64,000 bases of DNA from the NCBI GenBank assembly GCA_963556255.1, contig OY744615.1, positions 46,159,696 to 46,223,695 on the forward strand, written 5' to 3'. Positions 56,580-64,000 of the stretch are shown here, piece by piece; within the stretch, counting starts at the first letter, position 1; every line of letters begins with the position of its first letter. The position numbers and the translations under genes are program-made. This DNA comes from Allolobophora icterica. Lineage: Eukaryota > Annelida > Clitellata > Crassiclitellata > Lumbricidae. A model generated the notes under the pieces. It was given only the letters and a program-made list of their open reading frames with translations, was not told the DNA's origin and made no database searches.

Positions 56580-57370
56580 GAACCGTTCTCGAATCACCGT
56601 TCATAAGTTTATTACGAACCTTTTCTTTGGATAAAGTACTTAACAATTCTTGGATGTACTGTTGTCGCCTTATATTATATTGATGACAATATAATATATT
56701 GAGCCAAATTTTAGTTCTACTATTTAATCGGTGTTTAAATAAATTCAGTAGCTGCCAGGGTAGTTCATGTTGATCTGACCTTATGTAAAACGAGTATGTT
56801 GAGGAATAACGATTTCAAAAAACAGATTATTAATTGTGAATAATTTAGTGTATGCGGCGTCTTTTATTGTAGCGACATCTACCGAATGTAGCTGGAGAAC
56901 ATTTAACAACACACGTATAGTGGTGACCAGGTGAGCGCGAGAGTACAACTGTACACTGGACATTAAAATGGGTACAAAGACCGTACGCTGTCAATGTGAA
57001 GGTCAGACAGCGAGGAAGGAGATTGACCATTCGTCCTTATATGCCGAGGCCGAGATATCCATGTCTGCCTCTTGAGCTTAAGTTGTTTGGCGGTCCGATC
57101 GTTTGACGTTCTCAACCAAGCAAAATCATTTTGCAATCGAAAGCAGTTATTATGATACACAGAAACAGAAGAAGATTGCAGAGACGTGGACTAACAATCG
57201 GATGGATGACCCAACGTCATCACCATTTTCAGCTGATGACGCCATTTAATATACGGACAGCAGTTACCCTAACTTTGCCTCGACACAGCCCGCGTGAATA
57301 ATCCGAAGCCCTGCGTATACTTTTAAGTAAGAAAGCTTAGAGCTTTTGCACTTTGGAGATCTTTACTAAC
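56580..57370. other. diverged C/G-class bodies without cores
   Basis: Stretches match parts of the C and G units, for example ATTTAATCGGTGTTTAAATA, GTGTATGCGGCGTCTTTTAT and CACAGAAACAGAAGAAGATT. A small palindrome ATATTATATTG-ATGA-CAATATAATAT lies at about 56674-56699, in the place of a TATA box and core. No gene is seen. Confidence 0.4.
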
Positions 57371-57371
57371 T

Positions 57372-57564
57372 ACGGTGGATGGATGGATGGATGGATGATA
57401 TAAATAAGGACGTAACATCACTTGGAGTCTTGGACTAATACTAAGAGGACCAATGTACTTGACAAATGACCGAGTGGAACGGAGATCATTTATTCGTACC
57501 CATCGCCGCCAAATGGTTGGCGGTGGAGGAACTGATTATGATGAAGGTGAGGATGATGATGATT

Positions 57565-57657
<93 letters not shown>

Positions 57658-57660
57658 TAT
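57372..57660. repeat. RTE-like scrap with (ACG)n(ATG)n tail
   Basis: GATGGATGGATGG, then ACTTGACAAATGACCGAGTG and CACCATCGCCGCCAAATGGTT-like text (57480-57520), the RTE-like C-terminus. It passes into an (ACG)n run (57564-57608) and (ATG)n (57609-57658). The D- and M-rich frames are translations of the repeat. Confidence 0.7.
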
Positions 57661-57897
57661 ACGTCAATGTCAACTGCTCCTCTCCAGTTCAGTTCCAAGG
57701 TTAGACGTTGTTCAAATGACGATAATGTGTAACACAACTGCGAGTAGTAGTAGTAAACCATTGTTTAACGACAGCGTATAGCTACAAATGCCCTCTACGT
57801 CTTTAAAGTTCATTGATACAGCAGCTCATTTTCATATAATCTTTCACCGAACAGTTCTCATTATAAAGGTGAATATTCTACTTAACCTACTTCTACT

Positions 57898-58090
57898 TAT
57901 ATAGAATGACTGGAGAACCTAAAAGAGGTGTCTAAAGGAACTGCTCTTATTCGAGACTTCATGGCCATGTTAAACTGAAAAACATTTCCTTATCCCCTCT
58001 TCCACCTCAATCTCCTTTTCCTTCTTCCTCTACCTCCTCCTCCTCTTCCTTCTCCATCTCCTCCTCTTCTTCTTCCTCCTCCCTTTAGGA
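57898..58090 (+). promoter_or_regulatory. L-class core with pyrimidine tract
   Basis: TATATAG at 57898, GGTGT at 57927 (29). It is followed by a shortened L text and a TCC/TTC tract to about 58085, as at 43808, and again no R partner. Confidence 0.68.
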
Positions 58091-58319
58091 CCCATGTGTT
58101 TGGCAGCATGAAATCTAGATGTAAAGGTTTTTCTCCATCGACCGCCATTTAATGTTCTCGTGTACGAACCGTGCTAGGGCGACCATATGGCCTCGACCCT
58201 GCTCATTTTCCAATGAATTGATCGGGTGGGATACTTCACCAGCGTTGCCCGTTTCAATGGGTGCGACTCCACTTAAGGTCCACGTGTGTGGACTGTGCGA
58301 GCCCCAGAATAAAATCTCT

Positions 58320-58860
58320 TAAATAAGCCACCAACGGGAGGCTAACCGACAGCCACACGCAGAGAGGTGCAAGAGACGTACGCTCTTACCGATGTAGCTA
58401 ACTGGGTCAGCGCAATGATGTCAAGATGAAAGACGCCGCATAGAAAATGATTCCAAACATAACTCACACCCACTAGACATGTATACGGACAACTTGTGTA
58501 TCCCAAAATTTGCATCACAACACTTATATAGCTCCTTTTCGGATAATCACGAAGGCGTTATCGTTTCTCTATTTCGGTCTTAACGGTCCCTCTGAGTTGT
58601 CTGTAAGACACTTGGCCGAGTTATCAACGCTGTTGTTGTTATTGCCAAGTGTTTCCTTTCAACGGACGGCGTGTTCTTTGATCTGAAGTCTCATTCTTTG
58701 ATCTGACCGCCGGTTCTTTGATCTGACGGCGTCTGTATTCAGCGGAGATCAACGGGAGACCAAGAATTCCTGGAAAGAGGTCTTTTATGTCCAATTTATC
58801 GCCTTTACGCAATCGCCAGAAAACACGGTGGATATGGCAAGGTAAAGTGTGGTAACTGGT
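58320..58860 (-). repeat. tRNA-headed unit with TTCTTTGATCTGA repeats, copy 3
   Basis: Minus-strand head TTAGCTACATCGGTAAGAGC (58375-58400) with a B-box region degraded to GGTTAGCCTCC. The body is close to copy 1, with GGCGTGTTCTTTGATCTGAA and two further repeats at 58670-58735. Confidence 0.65.
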
Positions 58861-59218
58861 AAGGTAAAGCAAAGAAGGGGAAGGGAATAGAATCGAATGA
58901 AGGTAAAGCAAGACAATAGAAGGGGTAGGAGATGTCCATATGGACATTTAATGTAATCCAAATATCTGTAATTGTTATGTACACTTTCATCCACAGGAGC
59001 CACTGACCATGATAATGTCAACTACATTGAACGATGTAAGCCTACATAATTTTATGTGCAGTTATTTTCTAACTTTTAGCCTCACCCTCCTTTGTCACCC
59101 AAGCTTTGGGGCTGGCTCCAACGGAGTAGACGGTAGTGGCGGAGTTGTATGACATAACGACACATCAATGCAGTGGCATAATATGAAATAAACGATTTTG
59201 AACATCTAACAGTTAAAC

Positions 59219-60236
59219 CAGCGCTTTCAAACTCTTCACTGTGAGGAATATACTTTTAATGTGACGGACCGGCAAGAATTTTTCCATTGCAACAGGACCG
59301 GTGCCTAATTTATTAATTATTTTTATCTATAAATTGGGTCATAACAGTTAAATTATTTTTTTTAGTAGCGTGGATATATAATTCAGTACTAAATATGAAC
59401 TGAATACTTTGTGGTGATCTGATATGAATGAAAACTTACATTTGTTTAAAAAAAATGATAAATACACATGCTAGTGCTGTTTATTAATACATTTAATATT
59501 TTGAAAATTTTTAACGCCCGAGGTACGAAAAATCCATAACGCTCTAAGAAACTATATTACCGAAATGCGTATAAGCTTTGAGAACGCCGTTCTCGTCTCC
59601 AGGGTGTGGGTGGTATTTTTAATTGTTTATAATTTTCAAATTTATATTATATTATATTATATTATACTTACAATATCGAATCAAAAAGCAGACATGTTTA
59701 TTTTCTATTGACGGAAGCAGTGACCAGGTAATTAAAGGCGAAAGAGTTAAGTCATAACCGGCTCCTAATTACCGGTCAAAACCGCACCCCCATGGTATAC
59801 GATCGAAATTTCTAGTAAAGGCGAACAAGAACTTCTATTTGACCCGTCAGCAATTCGTCGAATAACTATTTCTTCGGCATTTTTCGTTTACAACAGCTGA
59901 AATACATTTACCCCCATAACAATCGTGTTTTTTTGAAGATCGTTCGAAGAAATAGTTATTGAAAGTATAAAATCGTTTTCGTATTCACTACTGCTGGTGC
60001 TAGAATCCGTCTCATAGCTACCAAAATCAGCACAGCACTATTCAGTTCTTATTTAGTACTGAATTATATACCCACGCTACTAATAAAAAATAATTTAACT
60101 GTTTTGACCCAATTTATAGATAAAAAAATAATTAATAAATTGGGCACCGGCCCTGTTGCAATGGGAAAGTTCTTGCCGGTCCGACACACTGAGAATAAAT
60201 TCCTGCCGGACCGTTTGAAAAGTTTGGGAAGCGCTG
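59219..60236. mobile_element. long-terminal-inverted-repeat element, ~1 kb
   Basis: Both ends start CAGCGCTT(T/C)C, and inverted similarity continues for about 185 bp on each side (for example ATAAATTGGGTCATAACAGT against its partner near 60100). The flanks (AGTTAAAC, TCCTATCG) show no duplication. The middle has no transposase frame. Probably hAT-type from its ends, but this is less certain. Confidence 0.75.
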
Positions 60237-60313
60237 TCCTATCGTTAAACTTTTGAATAATAATTATAAATAAATCGACTAATATTAACAGTAAATTATG
60301 GCTACTGTATGTT

Positions 60314-60351
60314 TATATATATCCAAGTCATTACTTTAAAAAGGTGTGCAG
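60314..60351 (+). promoter_or_regulatory. R-class core, plus strand
   Basis: TATATATATC at 60314, GGTGT at 60343 (29). Downstream is TTCTTTTTATTCCAAGGTTC and GGCCGTTGATGACAATTC, then the hairpin at 60439. Confidence 0.68.
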
Positions 60352-60438
60352 GAATTACTTCTTTTTATTCCAAGGTTCAAAGTAGTCTTATGAAATCAAA
60401 GGCCGTTGATGACAATTCAAAACTTCGCACAATACAAT

Positions 60439-60489
60439 GAAACCAGAATACTAAAGGTCTCTTTCGGACGCCATGAATGTCTGATTTTC
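60439..60489 (+). ncRNA. conserved hairpin motif, decayed
   Basis: Inner stem and TTTCG loop are kept, the outer arms have several mismatches (AGAATACT against GAATGTCT). Confidence 0.4.
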
Positions 60490-60664
60490 ATTGACGTCCA
60501 CCTTATTAGTCTGTTATTGCATCAATGTGGCATCCCAAACAATTAGCTCTACATACAAGCTTCACAGCGAAAAGAAACAAAGGCAGACCAAGGCTACGCT
60601 GGATAGATAAAATAAACGAGGACAAAAAATAACTGGGAGGTTAGACGTTCCGTATAGAGAAGGG

Positions 60665-60908
60665 CAGTGCATTTTTTCTAGAAAAAAAGTTCCGGAACGG
60701 AACAATTATAGAAGAGATAAAATCCAGAGAAAACGGTATTGGGGGTTGGGAGGGTCTCAATAAACACTGAGAACAGTTCGCAACACTGAAATTAAATTAA
60801 AATAACTAAATTATTGTTTTTATTATTAAAAGAAATAAATTATTTTTTAATTGCCGAAAAAAGTTGCCGGAACGCCGTTCCGGCGCGTTCCGCCTGAAGA
60901 AAGCACTG
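60665..60908. mobile_element. hAT-type MITE, 244 bp
   Basis: Ends CAGTGCATTTTTTCTAG and CTGAAGAAAGCACTG; perfect 8-bp duplication GAGAAGGG (60657-60664, 60909-60916). The right part carries GGAACGCCGTTCCGG, itself a palindrome. Confidence 0.93.
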
Positions 60909-60952
60909 GAGAAGGGTACAACGGTATGCAACATGTGTTGGCTAGTTCTGTT

Positions 60953-61506
60953 TATATAAACTGCGTGGAAAACTTAAAAGAGGTGTCTAAGGAACTGATG
61001 TAATTCGAAATTTCAAGGCAACGGTCTTCGCAGTGTCAAACTGAACAACATCTTCCAAGAGGTCGCATCTGCGCCATGATCCGCGCATGACGTCATCAGC
61101 ACCCGATTGCATCCTCCTCCTTCTCCTTTAGCTCTTCCTTCTCCTCCATCATCCCCTCTTCTTCGTTTTCCTCCTCCATGTCTTCCTACTTCTTCATCTC
61201 CGCTTCTTCCTCTTCCTCCATCTCCTCCTCTCCATGTCTTTCTCCTTCTCCATCTCCTGGTTCCTCCTTCTCCTCCAGCTGTTTCTGATGGTTTGGTCAC
61301 GTGGAAAGAATGCCAGTTGACCGAATCCCACACAATGCACTACATGCATGAGTCGAAGGAAAAAGAAACAAGGGCAGACCAAGACTACGCTGCATAGAAA
61401 ATATAAATGAGGTAATTACATCACTTGGACTAACACTTGGGGGCAATGGACTTGACAAATGACCGACTGCAATTGATATCATTTATTCGCACCCATCGCC
61501 GCCAAA

Positions 61507-61546
<40 letters not shown>

Positions 61547-61565
61547 CGACGATGATGATAATACC
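60953..61565 (+). repeat. L core + TCC tract + RTE-like C-terminus + (GAT)n
   Basis: TATATAA at 60953, GGTGT at 60982 (29). CATGACGTCATCAGCACCCG precedes a TCC-rich tract. The RTE-like reading gives WFGHVERMPVDRIPHNALH and MDLTNDRLQ. The tail (GAT)n lies at 61503-61545. Confidence 0.75.
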
Positions 61566-61657
61566 GATGTCAACTGTTCCTATTCAGTTCGCTTTGAAGG
61601 GTTGGCAACGACGGGATGTGCAGCAAGGCAATTAAGAGTGTTACGTGGACTTCCATT

Positions 61658-61939
61658 TATATATCTTTAATGGAAATCTTAAAAGAGGTGTCTACGGAAC
61701 TGTTCTTATTCGAGACAACAAGGCCACGTTTCCTTGTGATGTCAAACTGAATATCTCTTCCTCGTCCTCTTCCTCCATCTCATCGTTGTCCTCCTCGTCC
61801 TCTTCCTCCTTTTCTTCCTCCTCTACCTCTTCCTTAATCTCCTCGTTCTTTGCCAGGCATCTTTTTAATAGTTGTCGTTAAACGTTTTAAAGGAGGAGTT
61901 CTTATACACCTTTTAAAAGGAAGAGACGGTGTATATATA
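61658..61939. repeat. convergent L/R unit
   Basis: TATATAT at 61658 with GGTGT at 61687, and minus-strand core at 61910 with TATATATAC at 61939: both 29. The pyrimidine tract is about 100 bp. Confidence 0.78.
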
Positions 61940-61989
61940 AACTAAATATCATTAGCAGTAGTCCAATAAGCGAAGACTTTCACTAACGT

Positions 61990-62200
61990 AGAGAAACTCT
62001 TGCAAATCCAATTTCCTGTAATCGTAATCACGAAATTTCTATAGCGCCAAACCAAACCAAGTCTTGCGAATCATGTTATTCATCGGCGCTCAGTCAAAGC
62101 GAAGTCGATAGGCAGGTAAGGTTAGATTTGGTTCCAGGTCAAGGTCTAAAAGGGTCAAGCCTCGGACATTCAGTCAGAGGGCTACGGTGGATGGTGCTTG
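61990..62200 (+). repeat. CTATAGCGCC-type segment of the macro-unit
   Basis: Contains TTCTATAGCGCCAAACCAAA, CATCGGCGCTCAGTCAAAGC and GTCGATAGGCAGGTAAGGTT. Confidence 0.6.
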
Positions 62201-62242
62201 TATGCGTAGGTTATGTGTTTGTGCATATGTGTGTATGTTTGG

Positions 62243-62335
62243 CATACGGACTATCGCTCATAGGACGATCGCTCATAAGGACGGTCGCTCATACGGACTA
62301 TCGCTCATAGGACGATCGCTCATACGGACCATAGT
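62243..62335. repeat. CGATCGCTCATA short tandem repeat
   Basis: Six copies of a 14-15-bp unit (CTATCGCTCATAGGA, CGATCGCTCATAAGGA and variants). Confidence 0.88.
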
Positions 62336-62760
62336 AAAAGTACATACCACATTTACCTTCCATTTTAAGACTGCACGCCATGCAGCAACGCCAGACTTTA
62401 TCGCCTTCTTTTGGGACGCGGTGCTGGTAAAATTCGACTCCAGTGAATATGAATGTTTGTTGTTCGGAATCCGAGATGCCAAATTCACCTTCCATTCCTA
62501 TTCCCTCACCTTCCATTTTCTTTTCTTCTTCACCGCAGTGACGTATCGAGCCTCTTTCTTGACTCGTTCACTGCAACTTTTTGTTTGGTTTTCACTTCTT
62601 ACTAAGGGTCATTTAGTAAACGGCACCTGGCCTTAATTTCTTTTAATTTCCTTCTGGTTAGTTCTGTATTCTAATGACGAGCAAGCTCCTTGTACTTAAC
62701 CGCAGTGTTGCGACTATCTCTACTCAACTTCAGTGACGTACTTAACAACTGTGTACGGCT
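62336..62760. other. unassigned; dispersed GGCACC-type repeat near 62590
   Basis: The frame at 62187-62636 starts in the tandem repeat and has no recognisable domain. AAACGGCACCTGGCCTTAAT at 62618-62637 belongs to the repeat that forms the palindrome at 23688. Confidence 0.4.
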
Positions 62761-62769
62761 GTCACCTAA

Positions 62770-62805
62770 TATAAGAATGGAGAAAGTAGATTTAAAGGTG
62801 TCTAA
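62770..62805 (+). promoter_or_regulatory. G-class core
   Basis: TATAAG at 62770 and GGTGT at 62797, spacing 27, with GTCACCTAA upstream. A degenerate copy (TAAAGATGTGTAAAG) lies at about 63200-63215. Confidence 0.55.
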
Positions 62806-63614
62806 AGTGAGCCGAATTTTAGTTCTATTTAATCAGTGTTTGAGTAAATCCGATGACTTCCAGGGTATAGTTCGTGTCGATGTGACCTTATGTAAAACTA
62901 TTTCTGTTGCGACAATTTCTACACAACTTAGTTATAGGCCTATGTCAATAGTAATAATCAGTAGTGTTCTCATTTATTGACGGAGAGATTGTCAAGTTCT
63001 GCCATTGTGCCATCCAGCCGCGGTACTCGTAGCAGGTTCACGGCACCAAAGCGACTAAGGTCTTTGACGTCGGTAGCAGAAAATTGTTTGAATATTTCTC
63101 AACGTTCCTAAGTGAATTAAGCCCCATATTCAGCCGAGTTAATACAAGTTTAACAAATTTATACGGTTGTCGCCTAATGTTGCCGTGATGCAAATAGATG
63201 TAAAGATGTGTAAAGTGAAACTAATTTTAGTTCTAATATTGAATCAGTGTTGAACTAAATCCGATGGCTACCAGGGTATACTTCGTGTCAACCCAACCTC
63301 ATGTAAAACGAGAAGAAGATTTTGAAGAATAGCTTTGTTAGGAAACAGATTATTAATTGTTACTAATTAAGTATATACGGCGTCTTCTACCGTTGCAACG
63401 TCTACAGAATGTTACTGGAAAACATTTAACAACATACGTATAGTGGTGATCAACTGCAAAGTGAACATTAATGAGTACGATAAGGGTGCTACAAAGACGG
63501 TTGGCGTCTTTAAAGTTCATTGATGTATTTCAGTTCTTTTTCATTCGTCCATCAATTTCGTTTTATTACCTGTCATTGCTCTTGCAGTAGTTTACAGCGG
63601 GAATTAATTAGATA

Positions 63615-63652
63615 TATATAACATCGGTAGAATGCGATTTAAAGGTGCGTAA
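63615..63652 (+). promoter_or_regulatory. C-class core, long form
   Basis: TATATAA at 63615 and GGTGC at 63644, spacing 29. The long C body runs to about 63870; the window ends soon after. Confidence 0.68.
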
Positions 63653-64000
63653 GTTGTGCCTAATATTTAAACGTAAAATTCTAATTGTACAGATTTTTCA
63701 ACAGCAATTAATTAAATGGCCTCGAATCTGTTCATTTTTCAATAAATTGTTCGGGTGAGATCCTTCACCACGGCTGCCTGGTTGAATGGATGCCACGGCA
63801 TTTAAGGTTCCCGTGGACTGAACGAGCTAGACCAAGATAGGAGTCTACGCGTATAATCGAGTGTTTTACGAAATCTGACGTATATTATTCAGACTATTTG
63901 CTGACAAGAACGCAACGTCGTTAGTCCCAAGTTAGGCTACATAACTATTTGCAGATAGATTAATTCATATTCCGGGCCAATATCTGATCAAAGAAATCCT

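Noticed and set aside
62187..62636. 149-residue frame as a small gene
   Set aside because: It begins in a 14-15-bp tandem repeat, has no domain I recognise, and ends within a dispersed repeat.

Overview
This 64 kb window looks like repeat-dominated, non-genic nuclear DNA of an animal, most likely a marine invertebrate. I found no host protein-coding gene, rRNA or intact tRNA gene. The evidence for an animal is a Crack/Daphne- or CR1-like LINE with an endonuclease and reverse transcriptase, an RTE-like LINE, tRNA-derived SINEs, at least twelve groups of short hAT-type elements and very abundant microsatellites. These occur in echinoderms, lancelets, molluscs and cnidarians; the phylum cannot be fixed from the sequence. 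Almost every long open frame is either a translated microsatellite or a LINE fragment.

The most unusual signal is a modular sequence that recurs more than 50 times on both strands: a TATA-like box (TATATAG/TATATAC and variants) whose first T lies 29 bp upstream of GGTGT(C/G)TAA, usually preceded by TTTAAA or TTAAAAGA. I read the spacing by hand; it holds in about 35 copies. The sequences on either side fall into several classes that barely resemble each other (here called L, R, C, D, G and H), yet the box, the spacing and the core are kept. This looks like an array of core promoters with the predicted start at GGTGT. It could also be the inward-facing promoters of an undescribed inverted-repeat element, or a satellite.

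Layout. 1-6 kb: minisatellites, LINE 3' remnants, a hAT-type MITE and the first convergent L/R unit. 6-12.6 kb: graded microsatellites, then one large minus-strand LINE broken by a 935-bp hAT-type element. 12.6-16.4 kb: a local inversion and duplication, then L/R macro-units. 16.4-20 kb: C units with a 20-bp minisatellite and MITEs. 20-26 kb: L/R macro-units, more MITEs, a long palindrome. 26-29 kb: D unit, SINE and a 65-bp palindrome, then an L unit. 29-32 kb: C units. 32-37 kb: L/R macro-units. 37-43 kb: C unit, a 1.6-kb hAT-type element carrying a minisatellite and a hairpin, a D unit. 43-52.5 kb: SINE, more MITEs, C units, a 580-bp (ATC)n block and LINE fragments. 52.5-56 kb: a piggyBac-like element nested in a unit already broken by an RTE-like LINE, then another L/R unit. 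56-64 kb: MITEs, L/R unit and G/C units.

How the parts relate. The macro-unit order is roughly R core, hairpin, short RTE-like C-terminal piece, L core, (TCC)n, RTE-like C-terminal piece ending in a stop fused to (TGA)n, second L core, (TCC)n, convergent R core, a CTATAGCGCC segment, (GT)n and (CAGG)n. The same microsatellite types sit at the same places in different copies. Transposons with intact target-site duplications are inserted into these units, so the units are older than the insertions and their unbroken form can be inferred. All family names rest on motif reading by eye; no database search was possible.
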